This document shows, piece by piece, positions 6,701-15,411 of a DNA stretch of 50,045 nt. This DNA comes from Albimonas sp041685625 (lineage in GTDB: Bacteria; Pseudomonadota; Alphaproteobacteria; Rhodobacterales; Rhodobacteraceae): assembly GCA_041685625.1 (NCBI GenBank), contig JAWLFJ010000014.1:1-50045 (forward strand), in the 5' to 3' direction. The position numbers were made by a program, and so were the translations under genes. Each line of letters starts with the position of its first letter. Positions within the stretch are counted from its first letter, which is position 1. Under the pieces are notes generated by a model. The model made no database searches. It was not told the DNA's origin and worked only from the letters and a program-made list of their open reading frames with translations.

Positions 6701-9700
6701 ATGGCGACGGTGGTTCTGGCGGCGGCGGGCGCGGCGCTCGGCGGCTCGATCGGAGGTTCTGCGCTGGGCGTCGGCGCTGCGGCGCTGGGGCAGGCGGCGG
6801 GCGCGGCGCTCGGCGGGCTGATCGACTCGCGGGTGCTGGGCGGCGGCTCGGCGCCCGTCGAGCGGGGGCGGGCGACCTCGCTGCGCCTGCAGACGGCGGA
6901 GGAAGGGGCGCCGATCCCGCGCGTCTACGGGCGGATGCGCGTGGCGGGGCAGCTGATCTGGTCGACGCGGTTCCGGGAGGACGTGGCGGCGAGCGGCGGC
7001 GGCAAGTCGGGCCCGAGGATGCGGGATTACAGCTACACGATCAGCTTCGCGGTCGGGCTTTGCGAGGGGCCGGTGCAGCGCATCGGCCGGGTCTGGGCCG
7101 ACGGGCGGGAGATCGCGCTCGACGGCGTGGCGTGGCGGCTGCATCGCGGGACCGCCGATCAGGGGCCGGATCCGTTGATCGAGGCGGTGGAGGGTGCGGC
7201 GCCGGGGTTCCGGGATCTCGCTTATCTCGTGTTCGAGGACCTGCCGGTCGGGCCGTTCGGCAACCGCATCCCGCAGATCTCCGTCGAGGTGTTCCGCCAG
7301 CCGCGATCCGGCGCGGTCGGGACCGAGGGCGAGGATCTCTCGCCGCGACGGATCGTGAAGGCGGTCGCGATGTCTCCGGGTTCGGGCGAGTTCGCCTACG
7401 ATACCGAACCGGTCAGGGCGGTCGAGGCCGAAGGCGTCGAGCGGGTGCTGAACGTGAACACGCCGGGCGAACGGACGGACGCGGTGGTCTCGCTCGATCA
7501 GCTCGAGGGGGAACTGCCGGCCTGCCGCGCGGTGAGCCTGGTGGTGAGCTGGTTCGGGACGGATCTGCGCGCCGACCGCTGCGCGCTGAAGCCGGGCGTG
7601 GAATTCCGCGAGACGGTGACCGTGCCGCATGTCTGGCGCGGGGGCGGGGAGACGCGGGCGACGGCGCATCTGGTCGGGCGCGACGCCGAGGGACGACCGA
7701 TCTATGGCGGGACGCCGAGCGACGGGTCGGTGGTGCGCTACATCCGCGAGCTGAAGGCGCGCGGGATCCGGGTGACGTTCTATCCCTTCATCCTGATGGA
7801 CCTGGCGCCGGGCAACGCGTTGACCGATCCGTGGACGGGGCAGGCGGGGCAGCCGGCCTATCCCTGGCGCGGGCGGATCACGACCTCTCTGGCGCCGGGG
7901 GTGGCCGGTTCGCCCGACGGCACGGCGGCGGCGGCGGAGGAGGCGGCGACGTTCTTCGGGACGGCGACGCCGGGCGACTTCGCGCCGGCGGGGGACACCG
8001 TGCTCTATGCCGGACCGGCGGAGTGGGGGATGCGGCGCTTCATCCTGCATTACGCGCATCTCTGCGCGCTGGCGGGGGGCGTGGACGCGTTCTGCATCGG
8101 CTCGGAGATGCGGGGGGTCACGCAGATCCGCTCGGCGCGGACGGAGTATCCGTCGGTGGAGGCGTTCCGGGCGCTGGCGCGGGACGTGCGGGTGGTGCTC
8201 GGGCCGTCGACGAAGATCGGCTATGCCGCGGACTGGTCGGAATATTTCGGGCACCAGCCACAGGACGGGACCGGCGACCGGTTGTTCCATCTCGACCCGC
8301 TCTGGGCCGATGACGCGGTCGATTTCGTGGGAATCGACTGGTACGCGCCCGTCACCGACTGGCGCGACGGGCGGGACCATCTGGACGCCGACGAGGCGGA
8401 GACGATCCACGACCTCGGCTACCTGACGCGGCGGCTGGCCGGGGGCGAGGGGTTCGACTGGTATTATGCCTCCGAGACCGATCGGGCCGCGCAGATCCGC
8501 ACGCCGATCCGCGACACGGCGCATGGCGAGGACTGGATCTGGCGCTCGAAGGATCTCGAGAGCTGGTGGTCGAAACCGCATCACGAGCGGGTCGGCGGCG
8601 TGCGCTCGTCGACGCGGACGGCGTGGCGGCCGAAGTCGAAGCCGATCTGGCTGACGGAGATCGGCTGCGGGGCGGTGGACAAGGGGACGAACCAGCCGAA
8701 CGTGTTCGTGGACCCGAAGTCCTCGGAGAACGCGCTGCCGCATTTCTCGGACGGCTCGCGCGACGACCTGATCCAGCGCCGGCTGCTGCAGGCGGCGACG
8801 CGGCGCTGGTCCGCGGCGTCGCGCAACCCGGTCTCGCCCCGCTATGGCGGGCCGATGCTGGACCTCGACAACTGCTACGTCTGGACGTGGGACGCGCGGC
8901 CTTGGCCGGCCTTTCCGAGCCGCGAGACGGTGTGGTCGGACGGCGACAACTACAGACTCGGCCATTGGATCAACGGGCGGGTCGCGTCGGCGGATCTGGA
9001 TGCGCTGGTGGCGGATATCTGCCGCGAGGCTGGTGTGAAGGACGTGGACGTGTCGCGCCTCGCCGGCCTGGTGGAGGGCTTCGTGCAGCCCGGCGCCCAA
9101 GCGCCGCGGGCGGCGCTGGAGGCGCTGATGCTCGCCTACGGGTTCGACGCGGTGGAATCGGCAGGCGTGGTGCGCTTCGTCTCCCGCGGGTTGCAGCGGG
9201 CGGTCGGACTGGAGGAGGCGGAACTGGTCGCTGGCGGCGCCGACGGGCGCGACCTGGAACGACGGCGCGAAGAGGAAGGCGCGGCGCCCGCGCGGGTGCG
9301 GGTCGGTTTTCTCCGATCGGACGGCGACTATCGGACCGGCTCGGCCGAGGCGATGAACCCGGAGAGCGGAGCCGAAGGCGTGCAGGGTTCCGATCTGCCG
9401 ATCGCCATGACGCGGGCGAGGGCGGCGGGCGTGGCGGAACGCTGGGCGCGGGAGAGCGAGACCGCCCGCGAGACGGCGCGTTTCGCCCTCGGTCCGGCGC
9501 GGGCGGCGCTCGAGCCCGGCGACGTGGTGCGCTTCGGGGCCTCGGGGGCGACGGAATACCGGATCGATCGGATCGCGCAAGGATCGGCCCGGACCGTGGA
9601 GGCGACGCGGATCGAGCCCGCCAGCTACGCACGCGGCGAGCGGCCATTTCCGCCGGAGCCGCGCGCGCCGGCGGCGGGGACTGCGCCGCCGATCCGGCCG

Positions 9701-10633
9701 GGATATCGCCTGCTCGATCTGCCTTGGTCGCTGGCGCTGCCGGAAGAACGGAAGGGCTTCGCGGCGGTCTGGGCGGATCCGTGGCCGGGCTCGATGGCGC
9801 TCTATGCTTCGGACCGGGGCCGGGGCGAGGGGTTCGAACCGATCGGGCTCGCGCGAAAGCCGACGACGGCGGGGGTGCTGGCCGCGCCGCTGCCGGCCGG
9901 TGCGCCATGGCGGATTCAGCACGGCCCCGGGCTTCGGGTCCGCCTTTTCTCTGGCGGCTTCGCATCCGTCGACGAGAGGGCGTTCCTCAATGGCGCCAAC
10001 ACGCTCGCGCTTGCCGCGCCCGGCGGCCTCTGGGAGTTGCTGCAGTTCCGCGAGGCCGAGTTGGTGGGGCCGGACGAGTGGCGTCTCTCGGGTCTGCTTC
10101 GCGGCGTCGGCGGCACGGAGACGTCGATCGGCGATCCGACGCCGGAGGGCTCCGTCGTCGTCGCGTTGAGCCGCCGGCTGACGCCGATCGAGATCGGCGA
10201 GGCGCTGACCGGTATCGAAAGGACCTACCGCATCGGCCCAGCCTCGGTCGATCTTGGTGATCCGGCTTACGCAGAGGCGCAGTGGATCTATGGAGGGGCG
10301 GCCTTGACGCCTCATGCGCCGGTGCGGGTGACGATCCGGGCCGAAGGCGACGCGCTGCGGGTGAGCTGGATCCGACGCGGACGACGCGACGCGGACGTCT
10401 GGATCGAGACCGAGACGCCGCTTTTCGAGGCGGAGGAGCGCTATCGCCTGCGGATCAGGGACGGCTCGGGCGCGGTCGTTCGGACGGCGACAGCCGACGG
10501 GCCAACGTTCTTCTACGGGGCGACGGCGCGTGAGGTCGACGGAACCACATCGGGGCCTCTCACGATCGAAGTGGCGCAGATATCCGCGGCCACCGGTCCG
10601 GGGCATTACGGAAAGGCGAGCTACGATGGCTGA
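6701..10633 (+). CDS. GTA host-specificity / tail tip megaprotein with TIM-barrel-like domain (gp15)
   Basis: The 1310-residue protein is the largest tail component and matches GTA gp15 in length. The N-terminus is a Gly/Ala-rich hydrophobic stretch (to about 45) followed by EEGAPIPRVYGRMRVAGQLIW, the standard opening. The GTA TIM-barrel-like domain lies at about 430-730 and contains FCIGSEMRGVTQIRS, VDFVGIDWYAPVTDWRDG and KPIWLTEIGCGAVDKGTNQPNVF, which resemble glycosidase active-site strands. A Rcc01698-like C-terminal part contains the conserved WRLSGLLRGVGGTE-type segment. It probably recognises and penetrates the recipient envelope. The reading frame is uninterrupted throughout. Its stop overlaps the next start by eight bases. 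Confidence 0.93.
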   Translation: MATVVLAAAGAALGGSIGGSALGVGAAALGQAAGAALGGLIDSRVLGGGSAPVERGRATSLRLQTAEEGAPIPRVYGRMRVAGQLIWSTRFREDVAASGGGKSGPRMRDYSYTISFAVGLCEGPVQRIGRVWADGREIALDGVAWRLHRGTADQGPDPLIEAVEGAAPGFRDLAYLVFEDLPVGPFGNRIPQISVEVFRQPRSGAVGTEGEDLSPRRIVKAVAMSPGSGEFAYDTEPVRAVEAEGVERVLNVNTPGERTDAVVSLDQLEGELPACRAVSLVVSWFGTDLRADRCALKPGVEFRETVTVPHVWRGGGETRATAHLVGRDAEGRPIYGGTPSDGSVVRYIRELKARGIRVTFYPFILMDLAPGNALTDPWTGQAGQPAYPWRGRITTSLAPGVAGSPDGTAAAAEEAATFFGTATPGDFAPAGDTVLYAGPAEWGMRRFILHYAHLCALAGGVDAFCIGSEMRGVTQIRSARTEYPSVEAFRALARDVRVVLGPSTKIGYAADWSEYFGHQPQDGTGDRLFHLDPLWADDAVDFVGIDWYAPVTDWRDGRDHLDADEAETIHDLGYLTRRLAGGEGFDWYYASETDRAAQIRTPIRDTAHGEDWIWRSKDLESWWSKPHHERVGGVRSSTRTAWRPKSKPIWLTEIGCGAVDKGTNQPNVFVDPKSSENALPHFSDGSRDDLIQRRLLQAATRRWSAASRNPVSPRYGGPMLDLDNCYVWTWDARPWPAFPSRETVWSDGDNYRLGHWINGRVASADLDALVADICREAGVKDVDVSRLAGLVEGFVQPGAQAPRAALEALMLAYGFDAVESAGVVRFVSRGLQRAVGLEEAELVAGGADGRDLERRREEEGAAPARVRVGFLRSDGDYRTGSAEAMNPESGAEGVQGSDLPIAMTRARAAGVAERWARESETARETARFALGPARAALEPGDVVRFGASGATEYRIDRIAQGSARTVEATRIEPASYARGERPFPPEPRAPAAGTAPPIRPGYRLLDLPWSLALPEERKGFAAVWADPWPGSMALYASDRGRGEGFEPIGLARKPTTAGVLAAPLPAGAPWRIQHGPGLRVRLFSGGFASVDERAFLNGANTLALAAPGGLWELLQFREAELVGPDEWRLSGLLRGVGGTETSIGDPTPEGSVVVALSRRLTPIEIGEALTGIERTYRIGPASVDLGDPAYAEAQWIYGGAALTPHAPVRVTIRAEGDALRVSWIRRGRRDADVWIETETPLFEAEERYRLRIRDGSGAVVRTATADGPTFFYGATAREVDGTTSGPLTIEVAQISAATGPGHYGKASYDG

Positions 10634-11324
10634 AACGGCGAACCTTCTGCTTCCCTTCCTGGCGGCGGGCCAGGCGCAGAAGCACCTCACCGTCAACGAC
10701 GCGTTCGAACGGTTGGACGTGCTGCTGATGCTTTCGGCGAAGAGCCGGACGTCGGCCACGCCGCCGGCGGCGCCGGATGAGGGCGACCGTTACCTTGTGC
10801 CGGCCGGCGCCGCCGGCGCCTGGACCGGCGAGGACGGGCGCGTGGCGGCCTTCCTGAACGGCGGGTGGCGCTTCTTCGCGCCGCGGCCCGGCTGGCGGTG
10901 CTTCGTCGAGGACGAAGGCGGCGACGCCGTCTTCGGTTCAGGCGTTTGGACCGGGGTCGCGGCGCAGGCCACGGCGACGGGAGCGATCCGGACGATCGAG
11001 TTCGAGCACGTTATCGCGTCGGGGGGGGCGCAGGCGTCCGCCGGGCTGATCCCGGCGGGATCGGTGGTCTTCGGCGTGACGCTGCGGGTGCTGGAGACCG
11101 TGACCGGGGTGACCGGATGGTCGCTCGGCGTCGCCGAGGCGCCGGAGCGTCACGGGAAGGGCCTGCCGGTCGCTCTCGGGGCGGTGCAGGCCGCGGCGAC
11201 CGGCGCGCCGTTGGCGCACCCCTCCGCGATCCCCTTGTTGCTGACGCCCGAGGGCGGGAGCTTCTCGGGCGGCCGGGTGCGCCTCGCCATCCATCATCTG
11301 GAGTTGCCCGCACCCTCGGCCTGA
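10626..11324 (+). CDS. DUF2793 protein, probable GTA tail fiber or spike
   Basis: This 232-residue protein starts MAETANLLLPFLAAGQAQKH, the signature of DUF2793 (N-L-x-L-P-x-x-x-A-x-Q-A-Q-K-H-x-T-x-N-x-A). It has GDRYLVPAGAAGAW and AAFLNGGWRFFAPRPGW further on (residues about 52-98), also characteristic. A beta-rich C-terminal half follows with no motif I recognise. The ATG overlaps the gp15 stop and has GGAAAGG upstream. DUF2793 proteins are associated with GTAs in Rhodobacterales; a fiber or receptor-binding role is plausible but inferred. It is the last gene of the cluster, facing a convergent gene six bases away. Confidence 0.85.
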   Translation: MAETANLLLPFLAAGQAQKHLTVNDAFERLDVLLMLSAKSRTSATPPAAPDEGDRYLVPAGAAGAWTGEDGRVAAFLNGGWRFFAPRPGWRCFVEDEGGDAVFGSGVWTGVAAQATATGAIRTIEFEHVIASGGAQASAGLIPAGSVVFGVTLRVLETVTGVTGWSLGVAEAPERHGKGLPVALGAVQAAATGAPLAHPSAIPLLLTPEGGSFSGGRVRLAIHHLELPAPSA

Positions 11325-11330
11325 CCTCGT

Positions 11331-11666
11331 TCAGCGGGCGCAATCGACGCAGAGGGGCGCGGCGGGATCGATCTCCAGCCGCGCGTCCGAGATCGCCTCT
11401 CCGCATTTGCGGCACCAGCCGAACTCTCCTTCCTCGATCAGCGCGAGAGCGGTTGCGATCCGCGCGAGCTCGCGCTGCCGCCGCCGGCGCGTCTCCTGCG
11501 CCATGGCCTGCACCTGCAGGGCGTCCATGCGCGAGAGGCGTCCGACGCTCTGCTGGTCCAACTCCACCGTGCGCCGGTCGGTGTCGTTCTGGGCGCCCAG
11601 CGCTTCGATCTCGGCCTTCATGGCCAGCAGACGCTGGCGCAACGCTTCGCGTCTCTCGAGGTCCAT
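11331..11666 (-). CDS. DksA/TraR family protein with complete C4 zinc finger
   Basis: The 111-residue protein has a long N-terminal coiled coil (about 1-75) and a full zinc finger with Cys85, Cys88, Cys106 and Cys109 (CRKCGEAI...PLCVDCA). The coil tip carries ELDQQSVGRLSRMDA, the pattern of the short TraR/DksA-type family; it lacks the D-x-x-D-x-A tip of true DksA. Proteins of this family enter the RNA polymerase secondary channel, but the effect of this subgroup on transcription is not well defined. It is convergent with the GTA cluster and divergent from cysE with 89 bases between starts. Compare the zinc-poor DksA at 28068. Confidence 0.88.
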   Translation of the reverse strand: MDLERREALRQRLLAMKAEIEALGAQNDTDRRTVELDQQSVGRLSRMDALQVQAMAQETRRRRQRELARIATALALIEEGEFGWCRKCGEAISDARLEIDPAAPLCVDCAR

Positions 11667-11755
11667 CGACCTTCTCCCTATTGATTTCCGGGCTATGAGG
11701 ACGAAATCTGAGCGACCACGGCGCGGAGGTGCGCGCCATTCAGGGAGAATAGGCC

Positions 11756-12559
11756 ATGTCGCTTCCGTCCGAAATGGAGGCGCCGGCGCGGCTTGATCCG
11801 GTATGGTCCCGGGTGCGCGACGAGGCCCGCGCCATGGCCGAGCGCGAGCCTCTGATGGCGGCGATGGTGCACGCGACGGTGCTTAGGCACGAAAGTCTCG
11901 AGGACGCACTCGCCTGCCGGATCGCACAGAAGCTCGCCTCGCCGGACCTGTCGGCGCTGGCTATGCAGGACGTAGCTCGCGATGCGATGTCCGGAGACAA
12001 GGGCGTCGGCGCCGCCGCGCGTGCGGACCTCGTGGCGGTCTACGAACGCGATCCCGCCTGCCATGGCTATCTTCAGCCGATTCTCTTCTTCAAGGGCTTT
12101 CTGGCGGTGCAGGCCTATCGCGTCGCGCACCGGCTGTGGAGGACGGACCGCCGGGATCTCGCCTATGTGTTCCAGATGCGCGCGTCGGAGATGTTCTCCA
12201 TCGACATTCATCCCAATGCCCGCGTAGGGCGCGGGATCATGATCGATCATGCCCATGCCATTGTGATCGGCGAGACGGCGACGTTGGGCGACAACTGCTC
12301 GTTGCTTCATTCGGTCACCCTCGGCGGCACGGGCAAGGAGCACGGCGACCGTCATCCGAAAGTCGGCAACGGGGTGCTGATCGGGGCCGGCGCGAAGATC
12401 CTCGGCAACATCAAGGTCGGATCCTGCAGCCGCATCGCGGCCGGTTCCGTAGTCTTGCAGGACGTCCCGTCCTGCAAGACCGTCGCCGGCGTGCCGGCCA
12501 AGGTGGTGGGTGACGCCGGCTGCGATCAGCCCTCGCTCAGCATGGACCAGCGGGTCTGA
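11756..12559 (+). CDS. cysE: Serine O-acetyltransferase
   Basis: The 267-residue enzyme makes O-acetylserine from serine and acetyl-CoA, the first step of cysteine synthesis. The N-terminal helical domain (about 10-150) contains DLVAVYERDPACHGYLQPILFFKGFLAVQAYRVAH, strongly conserved in CysE. The C-terminal part is the left-handed beta helix of hexapeptide repeats: GIMIDHAHAIVIGETATLGDN, where the active-site His-Asp pair sits, then GTGKEHGDRHPKVGNGVLIGAGAKILG. GGGAGAA lies 8 bases before the ATG. It stands alone and ends at a hairpin shared with the convergent pdhC. Confidence 0.97.
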   Translation: MSLPSEMEAPARLDPVWSRVRDEARAMAEREPLMAAMVHATVLRHESLEDALACRIAQKLASPDLSALAMQDVARDAMSGDKGVGAAARADLVAVYERDPACHGYLQPILFFKGFLAVQAYRVAHRLWRTDRRDLAYVFQMRASEMFSIDIHPNARVGRGIMIDHAHAIVIGETATLGDNCSLLHSVTLGGTGKEHGDRHPKVGNGVLIGAGAKILGNIKVGSCSRIAAGSVVLQDVPSCKTVAGVPAKVVGDAGCDQPSLSMDQRV

Positions 12560-12574
12560 GGGGCTGCGCCCCTC
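12558..12574. terminator. GC hairpin shared by convergent cysE and pdhC stops
   Basis: GAGGGGC (12558-12564), a 3-base loop, and GCCCCTC (12568-12574) form a perfect 7-bp stem. The stem contains part of the cysE TGA on one side and part of the pdhC stop on the other. No T-run follows on either strand, so termination would be incomplete or Rho-assisted. The hairpin is observed; a bidirectional terminator role is inferred from its position. Confidence 0.5.
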
Positions 12575-13961
12575 AAGCCAGCATCGCCATGGGCTCCTCG
12601 AGCGCGGTCTTCACCGCCTCGAGGAAGCGCGCGCCGAGAGCGCCGTCGATCACGCGGTGATCGACCGAGAGCGTCACCGACATCATCGTCGCGACCTCGA
12701 TCTCTCCCGACGGGCTCGCGATCGGCTTCTTAACCCCCGCGCCGACCGCCAGGATCGAGCCGTGCGGCGGATTGATCACCGCATCGAAGTTCTCGATCCC
12801 GTACATGCCGAGGTTCGAGACCGCGAAGCTTCCGCCCTGATACTCATGCGGCGCCAACTTCCGGTCGCGCGCCCTTGCCGCCAGGTCCTTCATCTCTTCG
12901 GACAACGTGGAGAGCGTCTTCCGATCCGCCTCGCGGAGAACCGGCGTGAACAACCCGCCGTCGATGGCGACCGCCACCGCCACGTCGGAGCGCTCGAACT
13001 TCAGGATCCGGTCCCCGGCCCAAGCCGCATTGCAGTCCGGCACCTGCTGCAACGCCAGCGCCGAGGCCTTCACGATGAAGTCGTTGACCGAGAGCTTCAC
13101 GCCCCGCGGCTCCAACGCCTTGTTGAGGTCGGCGCGGAAGGCGAGCAGGGCGTCGAGCCGGATCTCCCGCCGAAGGTAGAAGTGCGGAATGGTCGCCTTC
13201 GCCTCGGAGAGGCGGGCGGCGATGGTCCGGCGCATGCCGTCGAGCGTCACCTCCTCGTAGGCGACACCCACGTAGATCCGCTTCACCGTCTCGGCGTCCG
13301 GCCCCTCCGGCACGCTTTTGGCGCGCGGCGCCGGCGCGGCCTTCTCGACGGCGGCCGGCGCCGCCTCTTCCGCGCGCTTCGGAGCCGTCTCCGCCTGCTC
13401 GACGTCCGCCTTCACGATGCGACCGTGCGGCCCTGACCCCTTGAGTGCCCGAAGATCGACGCCCTTCTCCTTGGCGATCCGACGCGCGAGCGGCGAGGCG
13501 AAGATCCGCTCCCCCTCGGCATCTCGCGGCGCGGCGGGGGCGGGCGTCGCCGCCGCGGCCGCCTCCGGCGCGGACGTCGCCGCAGCCTTCGCCTCGGCGT
13601 CATCAGTCACGTCTTCCTCAGGAGGCTTCGAAGTTCCTTCGTCTTTCGACGGCTCGGACTTCGGTTCGCCTTCGGACGCCTCTCCGCCTGCCAGCGCTTC
13701 GGCGGCCGAGGCGTCCTCTCCCTCCTCGAGCAGGACGGCGATGGGTTCGTTGACCTTCACGCCCTCCGTCCCTTCGGGAACGAGGATCTTTCCCAGCACG
13801 CCTTCCTCGACGGCCTCGAACTCCATCGTGGCCTTGTCGGTCTCGATCTCGGCGATGATGTCGCCGGAGGCGACGCTGTCCCCCTCCGACTTCACCCATT
13901 TCGCGAGAGTGCCCTCCTCCATCGTCGGGGAGAGCGCGGGCATCAGGATCCGGATCGCCAT
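12573..13961 (-). CDS. pdhC: Pyruvate dehydrogenase complex E2, dihydrolipoamide acetyltransferase
   Basis: The 462-residue E2 core moves acetyl groups from E1 to coenzyme A. The lipoyl domain is at 1-80, with lipoylated Lys43 in ETDKATME. An acidic Ala/Pro/Glu-rich linker follows to about 150. A peripheral-subunit-binding domain begins IFASPLARRIAKEKGVDL and ends GRIVKADV. The catalytic domain extends to the end, with SVDHRVIDGALGARFL supplying the active-site histidine and aspartate. It is the last gene of pdhA-pdhB-pdhC, ten bases after pdhB. No E3 (lpd) gene lies nearby, so E3 must be encoded elsewhere. Confidence 0.96.
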   Translation of the reverse strand: MAIRILMPALSPTMEEGTLAKWVKSEGDSVASGDIIAEIETDKATMEFEAVEEGVLGKILVPEGTEGVKVNEPIAVLLEEGEDASAAEALAGGEASEGEPKSEPSKDEGTSKPPEEDVTDDAEAKAAATSAPEAAAAATPAPAAPRDAEGERIFASPLARRIAKEKGVDLRALKGSGPHGRIVKADVEQAETAPKRAEEAAPAAVEKAAPAPRAKSVPEGPDAETVKRIYVGVAYEEVTLDGMRRTIAARLSEAKATIPHFYLRREIRLDALLAFRADLNKALEPRGVKLSVNDFIVKASALALQQVPDCNAAWAGDRILKFERSDVAVAVAIDGGLFTPVLREADRKTLSTLSEEMKDLAARARDRKLAPHEYQGGSFAVSNLGMYGIENFDAVINPPHGSILAVGAGVKKPIASPSGEIEVATMMSVTLSVDHRVIDGALGARFLEAVKTALEEPMAMLA

Positions 13962-13971
13962 CGCGCCCTCC

Positions 13972-15399
13972 TCAACGGTAGCAGACGGCGCGGACGGCTT
14001 CGATCACCTCCGCCGTCGTGACCAGAGCCAGCTTCTCGAGATTCGCCGCATACGGCATCGGCACGTCCTTGCCGGTGCAGTTGATCACCGGCGCGTCGAG
14101 CCAGTCGAACGCTTCCTGCATCAGCACCGCAGAGATGTGGTTGCCGATGGAGCAGACCGGCCAACCCTCCTCGACCGTCACGCAGCGATTTGTCTTGCGG
14201 ACCGAGCGGACCACCGTGTCGGTGTCCATCGGCCGCAGCGAGCGCAGGTCGACGACCTCGGCCTCGATGCCGTCCTCGGCGAGCTTCCCGGCGGCTTCCA
14301 TCGCGTAGGTCATGCCGATGCCGAAGCTGACGATGGTCACGTCGGAGCCCGATCGGTGGATCCGCGCCTTGCCGATCGGCACCGTCAGGTCGTCCACCTC
14401 CGGCACCTCGAAGGCGCGGCCGTAGATGATCTCGTTCTCCAGCACCAGCACCGGGTTCGGATCACGGATCGCGCTCTTCATCAGCCCCTTGGCGTCGGCC
14501 GCCGAATAGGGCTGCACCACCTTCAGGCCGGGGACGTGCGCGTACCAGGCCGCGTAATCCTGGCTGTGCTGCGCGCCCACGCGCGCGGCTGCGCCGTTCG
14601 GGCCGCGGAACACGATCGGGCAGCCCATCTGACCTCCGGACATGTAGAGCGTCTTGGCCGCCGAGTTGATGATCTGGTCGATCGCCTGCATCGCGAAGTT
14701 GAAGGTCATGAACTCCACGATCGGCCGAAGCCCCGCGAAGGCCGCGCCGACGCCGAGGCCGGCGAAGCCGTGCTCGGTGATCGGCGTGTCGATCACCCGC
14801 TTCGGCCCGAACTCGTCGAGCAGCCCCTGGCTGATCTTGTAGGCGCCTTCGTACTCCGCGACCTCCTCGCCCATCAGGAACACGTCGTCGTCGCGGCGCA
14901 TCTCCTCGGCCATGGCGTCGCGGATCGCCTCGCGCACCGTCTGCTTGCGCATCGTCGCGTCGGCGGGCCAGTCCGGCTCCGGCGCGCCCTCCTCATCGGC
15001 GAAAGCCTTGGCCGAGGCCGCGGGCTTCGGCGGCGCCGCGGGCTTCGTCGGCGGCTCCGACGTCTCGGACTTCGCCGCCGAGCGGTCCTCGCCGTCGCCG
15101 TTCCCGCCGGAGCCGCCGTTCGACGACGCGGCCTCCTCGGCGGCGGAGGCGTCCTCGCCCTCCTCCAGCAGCACCGCGATCGGCGTGTTCACCTTCACGC
15201 CCTCGGTGCCCTCGGCGACCAGGATCTTCCCGACGGTCCCCTCGTCGACCGCCTCGAACTCCATCGTCGCCTTGTCGGTCTCGATCTCCGCGATGACGTC
15301 GCCGGAGGAGACCTTGTCCCCCTCCGAGACGTTCCATTTCGCCAGCGTCCCCTCCTCCATCGTCGGGGAGAGCGCCGGCATCAGCACCTGAATCGTCAT
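13972..15399 (-). CDS. pdhB: Pyruvate dehydrogenase E1 beta subunit with N-terminal lipoyl domain
   Basis: The 475-residue subunit is fused to its own lipoyl domain at 1-80 (Lys43 in ETDKATME), followed by an Ala/Ser/Gly/Glu linker to about 140. The transketolase-like E1 beta part starts TVREAIRDAMAEEMRRDDDVF. It has the conserved MGEEVAEYEGAYKISQGL and TPITEHGFAGLGVGAA blocks, and the C-terminal transketolase domain ends near the stop. This architecture is known from alphaproteobacteria such as Sinorhizobium and Zymomonas. The lipoyl domain is nearly the same sequence as that of the neighbouring E2, suggesting duplication. It is 12 bases downstream of pdhA. Confidence 0.96.
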   Translation of the reverse strand: MTIQVLMPALSPTMEEGTLAKWNVSEGDKVSSGDVIAEIETDKATMEFEAVDEGTVGKILVAEGTEGVKVNTPIAVLLEEGEDASAAEEAASSNGGSGGNGDGEDRSAAKSETSEPPTKPAAPPKPAASAKAFADEEGAPEPDWPADATMRKQTVREAIRDAMAEEMRRDDDVFLMGEEVAEYEGAYKISQGLLDEFGPKRVIDTPITEHGFAGLGVGAAFAGLRPIVEFMTFNFAMQAIDQIINSAAKTLYMSGGQMGCPIVFRGPNGAAARVGAQHSQDYAAWYAHVPGLKVVQPYSAADAKGLMKSAIRDPNPVLVLENEIIYGRAFEVPEVDDLTVPIGKARIHRSGSDVTIVSFGIGMTYAMEAAGKLAEDGIEAEVVDLRSLRPMDTDTVVRSVRKTNRCVTVEEGWPVCSIGNHISAVLMQEAFDWLDAPVINCTGKDVPMPYAANLEKLALVTTAEVIEAVRAVCYR

Positions 15400-15411
15400 T
15401 CCCGTCCCCCC

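Noticed and set aside
6341..10759. Long minus-strand reading frame of about 1470 codons opposite gp14-gp15
   Set aside because: Arg/Pro/Ala-rich product without recognisable motifs and without a start context; the plus strand codes the whole GTA tail tip.
1..11324. Active prophage rather than GTA
   Set aside because: Gene order, the short tape measure and the gp10-gp15 types are those of the Rhodobacter-type GTA. No integrase, lysis or replication gene is visible in the window, although the region left of base 1 was not available.
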